Assembly (NCBI RefSeq): GCF_001636845.1
Contig: NZ_LITT01000009.1
Coordinates: 16,553-80,552, forward strand
Reading direction: 5' to 3'
DNA from: Clostridium ljungdahlii
Lineage (GTDB): Bacteria > Bacillota > Clostridia > Clostridiales > Clostridiaceae
Length of the DNA: 64,000 nt
The notes under the pieces were generated by a model that had not been told where the DNA came from, searched no databases, and saw only the letters and a program-made list of their open reading frames with translations. The translations under genes and the position numbers were made by a program. Shown piece after piece: positions 1 to 9,307 of this stretch (its first letter is position 1; the number at the start of each line of letters is the position of its first letter).

Positions 1-632
1 TAGCATTGGGATTAGTAGAATATATAACTGAAGATAAAAATCCTTACAAAAACAATGCAACAGATGATAAAGATATTGATAGAGGTTTATTCTATACAAA
101 AAAGCAAATTAATACAGAAAGTAGTCAAATTAGATTAACAACTGATATGCAAGTATCTGGGAGCAACGTATACCGTAAGATATGTTTAGATAAAGAAGAA
201 GAGAAATCACTTGAAGAATCTGCAAAGGAAATTAAAGATTGTTTTGAATCGGCATTTGAAGAATTTCTTGCTCCACACCAAGACGAGATAAATAATATGC
301 AAACGAAATTTACAAGTGAGATGGAGAAGGCTGAAAAAACTTATGAAAATATACAAAAAAATCTTGATGATAATATTATTAAAAATATTCAAGTTTTATC
401 AATATTTGCAGGGATAATTGCAATATTGTTTTCAAATATTATTGCAATTAAAGAGTTGGCAAACAACGGAATTAAGACCATTGTCATATTAAATTTATCT
501 ATTATTAGTGCTTTATTTTTTATGATAGTTTTAACCAGGTTGGTTATTATAAATAGAGATAAAAAGAGCATGTATATTTGTATAATTCTTTTTGCACTAA
601 TATTTGTAGTATTACTTATACTTATAGGATAA
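1..632 (+). CDS. C-terminal part of a coiled-coil membrane protein (enters from the left edge)
   Basis: The frame is open to the window edge, so the true start lies upstream; the TTG at 6 is only the first in-window candidate. The visible 208 residues are soluble and charged up to about residue 125, with a Glu/Lys-rich coiled-coil-like stretch (about 65-125). Three hydrophobic segments follow (about 128-148, 157-177, 187-207) and the chain ends in the last one. This C-terminal membrane-anchor layout occurs in several effector-like and signalling proteins, but I recognise no family. There is no downstream partner on the same strand. Confidence 0.6.
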   Translation, partial: ALGLVEYITEDKNPYKNNATDDKDIDRGLFYTKKQINTESSQIRLTTDMQVSGSNVYRKICLDKEEEKSLEESAKEIKDCFESAFEEFLAPHQDEINNMQTKFTSEMEKAEKTYENIQKNLDDNIIKNIQVLSIFAGIIAILFSNIIAIKELANNGIKTIVILNLSIISALFFMIVLTRLVIINRDKKSMYICIILFALIFVVLLILIG

Positions 633-1212
633 ATTTTAATAAAAGTTATATTATTTTTGCAATATTTTTATTTAATGATTCCACTATAAAAGCCAAACAA
701 TTTACTAAAACACTGTATTATCCAAAATTGAATGTTACGGTTTTTATGTCACAAAACAAATATATTGTCAATAAATACAAAATAAAAATTCTTTTTTATT
801 TATCATTATATAAAATTATTCCACACTTAAAGTTGCATACCTTAAATTTTAAAGCAAAAAAGAAGGAGCTAATTGCTCCTATGCAGTAAATTTAATTGTA
901 TCTTTAATAATTAAATTAGGAAATGTCATGCTAAGTTTCTTTACAAGACTAGAGTTGTCAGCACTTCCAAGTATACTTGATATACTTGTGTTTTGTGTAC
1001 TATTGGGACTCCTATAGCAATTATTGTACTATCATTTTATTTATTATTTTTTCATACCCTTTATGTCACAATATTTCTGATTTTTCTATACACCTTTTGA
1101 AAGATAAAAACATAATTTCAGAAGGGGTTGGAAATAGAAATGATCATAATAATTTATTTAGCAATTAGCATAAAAAGTAACGAGGGCTATGCAAATATGG
1201 ACGTGACTTTCA
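633..1212. other. Gene-poor stretch with a small hairpin
   Basis: About 580 bp without a convincing gene. Open frames here have AT-rich, low-complexity translations and no ribosome binding site. A short hairpin (AAGGAGC / GCTCCT, about 866-880) is the only clear structure. On the minus strand about 893-1015 an open frame ends in a segment reminiscent of short DUF2922-like proteins, but it has no start codon, so it is probably decayed sequence. Confidence 0.4.
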
Positions 1213-1392
1213 ATGTGTGATAGCAAATATGTTAGGGAATATACAGAAAAACGAATTATAAATGGTTTTGAACTTACAATTACAGTTAAAGCCACTAGAC
1301 CGTCCAATGAATCCCTAAGCAGAAGTTTCAATATAATGGCACGAATAGTAAAAGAACTAGAACAAGAAAAGCAAACACAAAAAAAGGATTGA
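1213..1392 (+). CDS. Small hypothetical protein, 59 aa
   Basis: ATG at 1213 to TGA at 1390. The product has a normal mixed composition (two-strand-like N-terminal half, then a helical, Lys/Glu-rich C-terminus) that reads as real protein. No strong Shine-Dalgarno is visible, which lowers confidence. It is followed at once by a hairpin with a T-run, as expected for a transcribed short gene. I do not recognise the family. It could be a leftover of a larger mobile segment. Confidence 0.4.
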   Translation: MCDSKYVREYTEKRIINGFELTITVKATRPSNESLSRSFNIMARIVKELEQEKQTQKKD

Positions 1393-1421
1393 GGATTATT
1401 CCCCAGTCCTTCTTTTGTTTT
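1383..1421 (+). terminator. Intrinsic terminator after the 59-aa ORF
   Basis: Stem AAGGATTG / CAGTCCTT with a loop containing GGATTATTCCC, followed by a T-rich run. It overlaps the stop codon region of the small ORF. Confidence 0.6.
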
Positions 1422-1567
1422 GAGTGCTAAAGCCTGTTATATTCCACTACCTGTAATCAGATTAACCATATCCAGTAACTTATTTATTACATCCTTTATT
1501 TTGTAAGACTGAAAATACTTTATCTTGGATATACTATGTCTGTAAATAAAATAAAGGAGGTGGTCTT

Positions 1568-3614
1568 ATGGCAATTACAAGCACGCCCAATAGATTAATA
1601 AATGAGAAATCCCCATACTTGCTTCAACATGCACACAATCCAGTAAATTGGTATCCTTGGGGAGATGAAGCATTTAACAAGGCAAAATCAGAAGATAAGC
1701 CTATATTCTTATCTATTGGGTATAGCTGAATATTACCACAAACGCACATGTCACTGGTGCCATGTAATGGAAAAAGAGAGCTTTGAGGACACAGAGGTAG
1801 CTGAAATGCTAAATGATAGTTTCATATCCATAAAAGTAGACAGAGAAGAAAGGCCTGATATAGACAGTATTTATATGGATGTATGTCAGTCCATCACTGG
1901 AAGCGGCGGATGGCCCCTTACAATTATCATGACACCTGATCAAAAGCCTTTTTTTGCAGGTACCTATTTCCCCAAAAATAGTAGAGATGCACTCATGGGG
2001 TTAATGTCTATTTTAGACTACATTAAAAAGGCATGGAAAAATAATAGAAGTGAACTTTTAAATGCCAGCACACAAATATTAGATTTCCTAAAAAATTCAA
2101 AAGAAATCTCTAATGAAACCATTAATGAAGATATCTTTCAAAAAACTTTTTCAAATTTCAAATATGATTTTGACCCTACATATGGAGGCTTTGGAGACTT
2201 TCCCAAATTTCCATCAGCACATAACTTGCTTTTTCTGCTCAGATATTTTTACAAAACCAAAGATTCCTCTGCTTTAGAAATGGTGGAAAAAACATTGGAC
2301 TGCATGAGAAAAGGCGGAATATATGACCATATAGGTTTTGGATTCAGCCGCTATTCTGTAGATAGAAAATGGCTCGTTCCACATTTTGAAAAAATGCTCT
2401 ATGACAATGCGCTCTTAATTATAGCCTATATTGAAACCTTTCAAACTACAGGTAATAAAAAATACTGTAAAACAGCAGAAGAAATACTGAGTTATGTATT
2501 AAGGGACATGACTTCAAATGAAGGTGGGTTTTACTCTGCAGAAGATGCTGATTCTGAAGGTGAAGAAGGTAAATTTTACGTCTGGTCAGAAGAAGAAATA
2601 AAAGATATACTTCAAGAAGAAGATGGCAGCAAGTTTTGTTCTTATTTTAATGTAACAAAAGGTGGAAACTTCGAAGGCAAAAATATTTTGAACCTAATAA
2701 ATAGTTCTATTCCAGAAGATGATATGCAATTTGTAGAAAACTGCAGAGAAAAATTATTTGCTGAAAGAGAAAAAAGAATACATCCTTATAAAGATGATAA
2801 AATTTTAACCTCCTGGAACGGTCTTATGATTGCTGCTATGTCAATAGCTGGCAGAGTCTTAAACAACTCCAAATATACTAAAGTTGCCAAAAAAGCTGTA
2901 GACTTTATTTATAAGAACTTAGTTAGATCCGACGGCCGTCTCCTTGCAAGATATCGTGATGGAGAAGCTTCTTTTTTAGCCTATCTAGATGATTACTCCT
3001 TTTTAATATGGGGACTTATAGAATTATATGAAACAACCTACAGCACAGATTATCTAAAAAAAGCACTGGAACTCAATGAAGATTTATTAAAACTTTTCTG
3101 GGATAAAGAAAATGGAGGCTTCTTCCTATATGGAAATGACGGTGAGAAGTTAATTACAAGGCCAAAGGAAATACACGATAGTGCCCTTCCCTCTGGTAAT
3201 TCCGTAGCCGCACTAAATTTGCTGCGATTGTCCCATCTAACAAGCAGTTATGATTTTGAAGATAAAGCCAAACAATTATTTGAAGCTTTTTCAAAGGAAA
3301 TAAATGGTTTCCCAAGAGTATGCTCATTTTCTCTTATAGCACTTTTATTTTCAAAATCACCTATAAGGCAAATTATTGTATCTGCAGGCAGTAACATTGA
3401 AGAAGGAAAACAAGTAATTCATATGATAAATGAGAACTTTAATCCTTTTACAATTTCAATTTTGTACTGCAATTTAAATAAAGACTTAAGCACTATTTCC
3501 CCTATTATAGAAAACTATATAGACATCAACAATAAAACTACCACATACATTTGTGAAAACTTTACCTGCAAAAAACCTATAACAGACATTAATTTATTAA
3601 AGAAAATATTATAA
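1568..3614 (+). pseudogene. DUF255 thioredoxin-domain protein (YyaL/SPATA20 family), broken by a 19-bp insertion
   Basis: The gene starts at ATG 1568 behind GGAGGTGG. Codons 1-53 encode the conserved N-terminus ([19 protein letters not shown], then WYPW). After the Gly-Tyr-Ser at 1718-1726 comes a TGA at 1727. A 19-bp segment (1727-1745) separates this from ACATGTCACTGG, the start of the conserved TCHWCH redox motif. From 1746 the frame stays open to 3614, giving a normal family length of about 680 aa if the insert is removed. Downstream parts show the thioredoxin-like domain and the (alpha/alpha)6-barrel region (FGDFPKFPSAHNLLFLLRY, LVPHFEKMLYDNALL, LTSWNGLMIAAM). As written, the full protein cannot be made. 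A restart would begin within the thioredoxin domain and give an abnormal N-terminus. Either a recent mutation or an assembly error; the rest shows no further decay. Confidence 0.85.
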
Positions 3615-3736
3615 ACAAACAGGCATATAAAACTTACAAATTTATGTGCCTGTTTAAAAATAATTTTATTATGGTAACCTTTTCATAATAGCCTGCATAT
3701 TATATTATTATGTATAATTTTATCAGGAGGTAACTC

Positions 3737-4156
3737 ATGTATTGCTACACTTACATGAATCAATTTACTTGCGTTTTCAATGAACTTCAACTGTGGTCTC
3801 ATATTTCAAGTGATCATCCAATTTTTCTCAAGACTGTAGCTTCCCTTTCTAATATTAAACTACCAAGACCTATAGTAGATGGCTTAAATAACCTTCACAA
3901 TGCATTTTTAAAATTATATAACAATGCAGTTCAGCTAAAAAAGTCTACAAGCACCAATCCTGCTCAATATACTATGCATATAAAAAAATTAATTGATGGA
4001 TTCATATATTACGATACCCGTGCCCTATCTTTTTATCCCCAATTGCTTACTTTAGCAAAAGCAAATAAAGCTTGGCAGGAACTAGTTAGACACATAATTA
4101 ATGAACAAGCCTTTATGCTTGAGCTATTTAAAAATTTAAGACAGCAAATAAAATAA
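3737..4156 (+). CDS. DUF2935-like helical-bundle protein
   Basis: 139 aa, ATG at 3737 behind AGGAGG. The sequence is all-helical with His/Glu positions (FNELQLWSHISSDHP, RHIINEQAFMLELFKNL) like DUF2935, a clostridial/bacillar family with a four-helix metal-binding look, normally about 260 aa with two such repeats. This is about half that length, so it is either a single-repeat member or a truncated one. Function unknown. It lies just upstream of a manganese catalase, but a 180-bp gap makes a shared transcript uncertain. Confidence 0.6.
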   Translation: MYCYTYMNQFTCVFNELQLWSHISSDHPIFLKTVASLSNIKLPRPIVDGLNNLHNAFLKLYNNAVQLKKSTSTNPAQYTMHIKKLIDGFIYYDTRALSFYPQLLTLAKANKAWQELVRHIINEQAFMLELFKNLRQQIK

Positions 4157-4337
4157 CCTTTTAAATACAATTCCTAACATATCAATCAAAAATGCCAAGA
4201 ACCTTTTTATTCAATCTTTTCCTTTAGTTTTTTGTATATTGAAATCACATCAACTATAAAATGTATTATATGTGTTCATTTTGTAAAAACTAAATTAGAT
4301 TCATAAATTACAAAATGAAGGAGAGGTTGATATACTA

Positions 4338-5033
4338 ATGTTTAAACATGAGAAGCCACTTTTAAAAGAAGTTAAGGTAGAAAAACCCAATCCACAATAT
4401 GCAGTACTAATGCAAGAACAATTAGGTGGTGGAAATGGTGAACTTAAGGCTGCCATGCAGTACTTATCCCAGAGTTTTAGAGTAAATGATCCTGCAATAA
4501 AGGATTTATTTTTAGATATTGGTTCAGAAGAACTCAGCCATATGGAAATGGTTGCACAGACTGTAAATTTGTTGAACGGTCATTCAGTTGATTTTAATTC
4601 AGTAGGTAGTGGAGAAATTGAAACTCACGTATTAGGTGGATTAGCACCAGTATTAATGAACTCTTCTGGAGAACCATGGACTGCAAATTATGTAACCGTT
4701 ACAGGAGATCTTGTGGCAGACTTGCTTTCAAATATAGCATCTGAACAAAGGGCAAAAGTAGTATACGAATACTTATATCGTCAAGTCAATGATAAATATG
4801 TACGTGAGACAATAAATTTCTTACTAGAACGTGAAGAAGCTCACAATGCACTATTTAGAGAGGCACTAAATAAAGTTAAAGATACAGGTTCAAATAAGGA
4901 TTTTGGTGTAACTCAAGATTCCAAATTGTATTTTGACCTTTCAACACCAGGTAGATACTATGGAGACCCTAATCCTACAGAACCTAGCTTTACAAATCCT
5001 AAAAAAGATCAGGAATTGGCAGGGAAACATTAA
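4338..5033 (+). CDS. Manganese catalase, CotJC-like
   Basis: 231 aa, ATG at 4338 with GGAGAGG upstream. The ferritin-like di-manganese catalase family converts hydrogen peroxide to water and oxygen; spore-coat CotJC of bacilli belongs to it. Ligand-type residues are visible in the helices: E (NGELKAAMQYLSQ, about 36), E..H (SEELSHMEM, about 69-72), E (IASEQRAK, about 141), and E..H (EREEAHNALF, about 170-174). The C-terminal tail is Pro/Asn/Lys-rich. The length is in the CotJC range rather than the longer clostridial KatN type. Likely roles are peroxide defence in an anaerobe or spore-coat assembly. No cotJA or cotJB neighbour is present. Confidence 0.88.
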   Translation: MFKHEKPLLKEVKVEKPNPQYAVLMQEQLGGGNGELKAAMQYLSQSFRVNDPAIKDLFLDIGSEELSHMEMVAQTVNLLNGHSVDFNSVGSGEIETHVLGGLAPVLMNSSGEPWTANYVTVTGDLVADLLSNIASEQRAKVVYEYLYRQVNDKYVRETINFLLEREEAHNALFREALNKVKDTGSNKDFGVTQDSKLYFDLSTPGRYYGDPNPTEPSFTNPKKDQELAGKH

Positions 5034-5203
5034 TAAATTTATTAAGAAAAGAGCTGTTGCACTAAGAAATTTACATACAACATATTGTTTTATAATTTAC
5101 TTACCAATACAATATGTTGTAGAATTTATTTTCAGTGTGACAGTCCCTTATTTTTTGTATAACAGCATAATGTGTTTTAAATACAATTATATTTAATTCA
5201 TGC

Positions 5204-7066
5204 TTACATATGATTAAACTTACATACTGAATAAACCACACTTTCAATATTTTCTACAGGCATGGGCTTACTAAACAGGTGTCCTTCAACTTTATTACAA
5301 TTCATAGATCGAAGTATTTCAAATTGTTTTACGAACTCAACTCCTTCAGCAACTACACTTATATTCATCTTGTGAGATAGATTTATTATGCCGTCTACTA
5401 CAGAACAATCTTTGGAATTAAGATGAATTCGATTAATGAAAAACTTATCAATTTTGAGAGTATTTATAGGAAGTAATCTTAAATAATTTAATGAAGAATA
5501 ACCTGTCCCAAAATCGTCTAGGGCAATGCCTATTCCAAGTCTTCTCAACTTTTCTAAGGCAGCTATATTAGATTGTAAAGATTGCATAACTTCATTTTCT
5601 GTAATTTCAATTTCCAAAAGCTCTGGTGGAAGATTACTTTCATGTAAAACTGTCTCTACCATTTTAAAAAAATTGGGATGTTGTAATTGAACTTTTGAGA
5701 CATTTATTGATATAATACCAAAATCATATCCTTTATTTAACCATCGTTTATGCTGCTTGCAAGCAGTTTCCAGTGCCCACTTACCAATAGGAACTATTAA
5801 TGATGTGTCTTTAGCTACGGGAATAAATTCAATTGGAGAAACGAATTCATTTTCCCCAATTTTCCACCTTAGTAGAGCTTCCATAGCCTTGATTCTTCCA
5901 GTTTTACAGTCAATTTCAGGTTGGTAATATAACTGAAATTGATTATTTTCTAAAGCACTTCTAAGCCCCTCTTCTAGTTCTGCTTTTCTCGAAACTTCAT
6001 AAGACATCCTTCTATTATAAAATTTATATATACCTTTACATGAATCCTTTGCTTTATACATAGCTATATCTGAATTTTTCAGTAAAGAATCGGCTGTAGT
6101 CCCATCCTGAGGATACATGGCGATGCCTATACTAACACTAATGTGAATTAAATTTTCGTTTATTTTAAATGGTCCTTTAAATGCAAGTATTACTTTATTA
6201 CAAACTTTTACAACATCATTCTTATCCTTTATGTCATGCTGTATTATCAAAAATTCATCTCCACCTAATCTAAATACAGTATTATCTTCTCCCATAATAT
6301 TTTTTAATGTATTTGCCACATATTGAAGAAGCTTGTCTCCACATTGATGACCTAAAGTATCATTTACCCTTTTAAAATTATCTAAATCTATAAAAAGTAA
6401 TGCTCCTTTTTTACTATTTTCACTAGAGTTTTTCAATACATTATCCAGCTTATCTTGAAACATTTTTCTATTAGGAAGATCTGTTAAGCTATCATAATAA
6501 CCTAGATATTTATTTTTATCCTGTATAAGCTTTTGTTCTGTAATATCAGCAACATAGCCTGCTATTTTTAAAGCTTTTCCTTTTGCATTTCTAATTGCCT
6601 TTGCTCTAATAAAAATCCATTTTTTCTTCCCACATTTAGTTGTTAATTTAAACTCGCATTCACAAAAAGGAGTTATCCCTGCTAGGTGATCCTGTAAATA
6701 ATTTAGCACTATCTTTTTATTTTCATCTGGTAACAATTTTTCTAATATGATTTTAAGATTATCATTCTTGCTAACTTTATACCCAGTAATTTCTTCCCAC
6801 TTATCTGAAGCGAAAAAGTTATTTTTATCTATGTCATATTCCCAAATAGCAATGTTAGAACTTTCTACAGCTAGTTTATATCTTTGCTCCATTAAATTTC
6901 TCTTTTTCATATTTATAAAAAATACAATTATAAATGATAATAGCACTGCAACTATGGTTATTGCAATAAAAAATGCTGTTTGATATCTCCTATAAAAAGA
7001 AACATATCCTTCCATTTTCAAATTGTTAATTATGAAAAATAGCTCTTTTTCTAAAGTATTCACCAT
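5204..7066 (-). CDS. Membrane-anchored PAS-GGDEF-EAL cyclic-di-GMP protein
   Basis: 620 aa. One membrane helix at about 27-51; a PAS domain with PAC tail (about 60-180, IAIWEYDIDKNNFFASDKW); GGDEF domain (about 195-350) with intact RLGGDEFLII; EAL domain (about 370-610) with EALLRW, ENEVMQSL, DDFGTGYSSL and KIDKFF. Both the cyclase and the phosphodiesterase motifs look intact, so either activity is possible. The N-terminal extracytoplasmic part is very short (about 25 aa). Many clostridial relatives carry a periplasmic-type sensor before the helix, so this may have been trimmed; the start codon choice is not decisive. Monocistronic. Confidence 0.9.
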   Translation of the reverse strand: MVNTLEKELFFIINNLKMEGYVSFYRRYQTAFFIAITIVAVLLSFIIVFFINMKKRNLMEQRYKLAVESSNIAIWEYDIDKNNFFASDKWEEITGYKVSKNDNLKIILEKLLPDENKKIVLNYLQDHLAGITPFCECEFKLTTKCGKKKWIFIRAKAIRNAKGKALKIAGYVADITEQKLIQDKNKYLGYYDSLTDLPNRKMFQDKLDNVLKNSSENSKKGALLFIDLDNFKRVNDTLGHQCGDKLLQYVANTLKNIMGEDNTVFRLGGDEFLIIQHDIKDKNDVVKVCNKVILAFKGPFKINENLIHISVSIGIAMYPQDGTTADSLLKNSDIAMYKAKDSCKGIYKFYNRRMSYEVSRKAELEEGLRSALENNQFQLYYQPEIDCKTGRIKAMEALLRWKIGENEFVSPIEFIPVAKDTSLIVPIGKWALETACKQHKRWLNKGYDFGIISINVSKVQLQHPNFFKMVETVLHESNLPPELLEIEITENEVMQSLQSNIAALEKLRRLGIGIALDDFGTGYSSLNYLRLLPINTLKIDKFFINRIHLNSKDCSVVDGIINLSHKMNISVVAEGVEFVKQFEILRSMNCNKVEGHLFSKPMPVENIESVVYSVCKFNHM

Positions 7067-7276
7067 AAATATAGCACCTTCCGTCTCAAACTGCCTATAT
7101 TTGCTATTATAGTATTCTATATATCAAAAATCAATACAGGCACTATAATGTAAATATAACAGCTCTAGTATGTCCTATTATACCTAGCTTTCAACACGGT
7201 ATTGAATACAATATAAAATTAGAATAGTATAAAGTAAACACATACCGATTTAAACATGGTATGTGTTTACTTTTCA

Positions 7277-7384
7277 TTAAATGTTATTTGACTTTTTTAA
7301 AGATTTCTTAAAATCATATGTGTATACAACCGGTACAAACAACAGCGTCAATAATGTGGACGTAATTAATCTCCAATAGTTTCC
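7277..7384 (-). pseudogene. C-terminal remnant of an RND-family efflux pump
   Basis: Read on the minus strand, this stretch encodes LITSTLLTLLFVPVVYTY followed by a short Lys-rich tail and a TAA at 7277-7279. That is the conserved last membrane helix and cytoplasmic tail of AcrB/HAE1-type RND transporters. Nothing upstream belongs to the family: the next gene's stop codon is at 7401. So only about 35 codons of a roughly 1,000-codon gene survive, indicating a deletion that joined a surface-protein gene to the pump's 3' end. Not expressed as a functional protein. Confidence 0.75.
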
Positions 7385-7400
7385 TATATTACAAGATAAA

Positions 7401-8855
7401 TTATTCTACTCCCCAGTTATCAAACTTATCTATGAGCCACCTATTCCCATCATAAACTAAAGTGGCATTGGCATAGGATAACTCTCCATAATAATAACCC
7501 TTTAACATAATATCAACTTTATTACCATTATATTTCTTAGAACCTACTTCAGAATCTTCAACAGTGAGTGCAGGTTCTGGATTTCCATATCTCATATAAA
7601 CTTTACCATCAATATCCTTAAACATAAAATTTATTAGAGTATTTACAAAATCATTCGTATAATAGTTGTTCAATCCATAGTTTTGATTTAAATATTTACT
7701 TATGGAATTGTATTCCCCCATGTTATCTGTTACGGGAGCATAGCTTACACCTGATACATCCACATAGGAGTTTCCATCTACATTAATTTTTAATATTTTC
7801 TTAAAGGCATCATCACCCTGAAGCAGCAATTTTTTAGCATCCTCATCTGAAATAACAGTTTTGCCCTCTAAAGCATTCTGTACATCTTCACTTACAGCTC
7901 CAGTGCCGCCTACTAAAATAACTTTTTCATAGTTGCATCCATCCAAGTATTGTTTTTGATCTGATATGCCAACTCCATCTGTTAATATTATGGGTGCATT
8001 GTTTTTTGCGGCCAGTGCACCTGCAGATAACGCATCAGGAAAATTCTCACCACTTGCAATGACAGCTTCATTTGAAGCTTGATTAAAGTATTTACATACA
8101 TCTAAGGATGTATCATATCTGTTCATGCCCCCTATTCTTATTATGCTATTGCTATTGAGTGATGGGACAATTTCTTTTAACTGACTTACTATATTACCTG
8201 CTACTGATGATTCTCCCCCAATAATAAATACTTTAGATGGCTCTATACTTTTCAGTGTTTCTTTTGTTTCATCAGCTAAGTTAAATGAATCAGTCATGAT
8301 AATAGGGTATCTTTTTGACGCAGCAATACTTGAAACACTTAAAGCATCTGCAAATCCAAAAGCATTTACTACAACCACTGGAGTACCTTTTTCTGTCATT
8401 AAATATCTGTCAATTGTAAAATTTGTATCAAATCTATCTCTTCCCCCTAATCTTTTAACGCTGCTGTATCCTAATGAATTAAAATAACTCTCAAAATTTT
8501 TACTTACAGATGATTTTCCTCCTAATATATAGATAGTTCCTACTTTATCTAACTTATTTTTTATAAAGTTAATAGACTCTCCACTAGAACTTACATCTTT
8601 TCCTACTAACAATATAGGAGCATTTTCCTTTCTTGAAAGCACAGATCCTGCTAAAGCATCTGGAAAATTATCCCCACTTGCAATAATTACATTTTCCAAT
8701 TTGTCGCTACTAAAACTATTTGCTATATTTGCAGATGTTTCATATCTATTTGCCCCTCTTATTCTACTTACACCATAAGCAGTTTTAGCATATACAAATT
8801 CTCCTCCACATGTTGATATAACTATTGAAATTATGAAAGCTATGATTTTCTTCAC
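7401..8855 (-). CDS. Secreted cell-wall-binding-repeat (CW_binding_2) protein
   Basis: 484 aa with a signal peptide (about 1-23, ending at ...CGGEFVYA). Three CW_binding_2 (PF04122) repeats follow: RIRGANRYETS (about 31), RLGGRDRFDTN (about 134) and RIGGMNRYDTS (about 241), each with the ASGxxFPDALS-type and LVGG/IIGG motifs. Proteins with this triplet attach non-covalently to clostridial cell-wall polymers. Residues about 340-484 form a separate C-terminal domain that looks like an NTF2/DUF4878-like fold (YYGELSYANATLVYDGNRW) and is probably the functional part. Transcribed alone. Confidence 0.88.
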   Translation of the reverse strand: MKKIIAFIISIVISTCGGEFVYAKTAYGVSRIRGANRYETSANIANSFSSDKLENVIIASGDNFPDALAGSVLSRKENAPILLVGKDVSSSGESINFIKNKLDKVGTIYILGGKSSVSKNFESYFNSLGYSSVKRLGGRDRFDTNFTIDRYLMTEKGTPVVVVNAFGFADALSVSSIAASKRYPIIMTDSFNLADETKETLKSIEPSKVFIIGGESSVAGNIVSQLKEIVPSLNSNSIIRIGGMNRYDTSLDVCKYFNQASNEAVIASGENFPDALSAGALAAKNNAPIILTDGVGISDQKQYLDGCNYEKVILVGGTGAVSEDVQNALEGKTVISDEDAKKLLLQGDDAFKKILKINVDGNSYVDVSGVSYAPVTDNMGEYNSISKYLNQNYGLNNYYTNDFVNTLINFMFKDIDGKVYMRYGNPEPALTVEDSEVGSKKYNGNKVDIMLKGYYYGELSYANATLVYDGNRWLIDKFDNWGVE

Positions 8856-9008
8856 TAATATACCCCCTATTTTTAATATATTACTATTTATAGTATTTAC
8901 ATATTAAAAAAATTACAGCAGAATATTTAATTATTAGTTATAATTATAGTCATATAACTATATACTATATATTGTTCCAATAAAAGTATGTATTTCGAAA
9001 TAATTTAG

Positions 9009-9037
9009 TTGACATATTCCGTTTAATAGAATATAAT
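9009..9037 (+). promoter_or_regulatory. Consensus sigma-A promoter for the 39-aa ORF
   Basis: TTGACA at 9009-9014 and TATAAT at 9032-9037, 17 bp apart: a perfect match to consensus. It sits about 30 bp before the ribosome binding site of the small ORF at 9068. Confidence 0.8.
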
Positions 9038-9067
9038 TAAATTTAATGAGTAAAAGGAGGCGGTAAT

Positions 9068-9187
9068 TTGAAGAAGAAAAATATATTAATAACACCTGAT
9101 GTTATTGAAGAATGTCTAAGTGAATCTCTAGATACTATCGAAAAGAAAGCTTGTTCTTACAGTAAAAAACAAAAATCTTTAAAATAA
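9068..9187 (+). CDS. Small acidic/basic peptide, 39 aa
   Basis: TTG start at 9068 preceded by AAAAGGAGGCGG with about 6-nt spacing; stop TAA at 9185. It lies behind a perfect sigma-A promoter and before a strong hairpin, so this is a complete transcription unit. The peptide has an acidic middle (VIEECLSESLDTIE) and a Lys-rich end, with one Cys at each side. The helical E-x-x-S pattern faintly recalls Spo0E-type small phosphatase peptides, but the Spo0E SQELD motif is absent and I do not assign it. Too short to be recovered by most gene finders. Confidence 0.6.
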   Translation: MKKKNILITPDVIEECLSESLDTIEKKACSYSKKQKSLK

Positions 9188-9263
9188 TTTTCATATCTAA
9201 ATGTTCTTTTCCATTAATATACTTTATCTATTAATGCATGAATCTCAATTTTCAGTCTGAAAT

Positions 9264-9298
9264 AGTTATCATAGTCACCTAATATGACTGTGATAACT
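9264..9298. terminator. Bidirectional hairpin between the 39-aa ORF and the DMT gene
   Basis: Perfect-looking 14-bp arms (AGTTATCATAGTCA / TGACTGTGATAACT, one G-T type mismatch) around a 7-nt loop. It lies at the convergent ends of two units and could serve both. Confidence 0.65.
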
Positions 9299-9307
9299 AA
9301 ATAAAAA

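Noticed and set aside
578..889. Open frame of 103 codons on the plus strand
   Set aside because: Starts inside the preceding membrane protein gene, has low-complexity AT-driven composition and no ribosome binding site.
893..1015. Minus-strand frame ending LVKKLSMTFPNLIIKDTIKF
   Set aside because: Resembles small DUF2922-like proteins, but no start codon or ribosome site and the frame is closed upstream by a stop.
7401..8855. Repeats in the CW_binding_2 gene as a DNA repeat array
   Set aside because: They are divergent protein-domain repeats, not DNA-level repeats.
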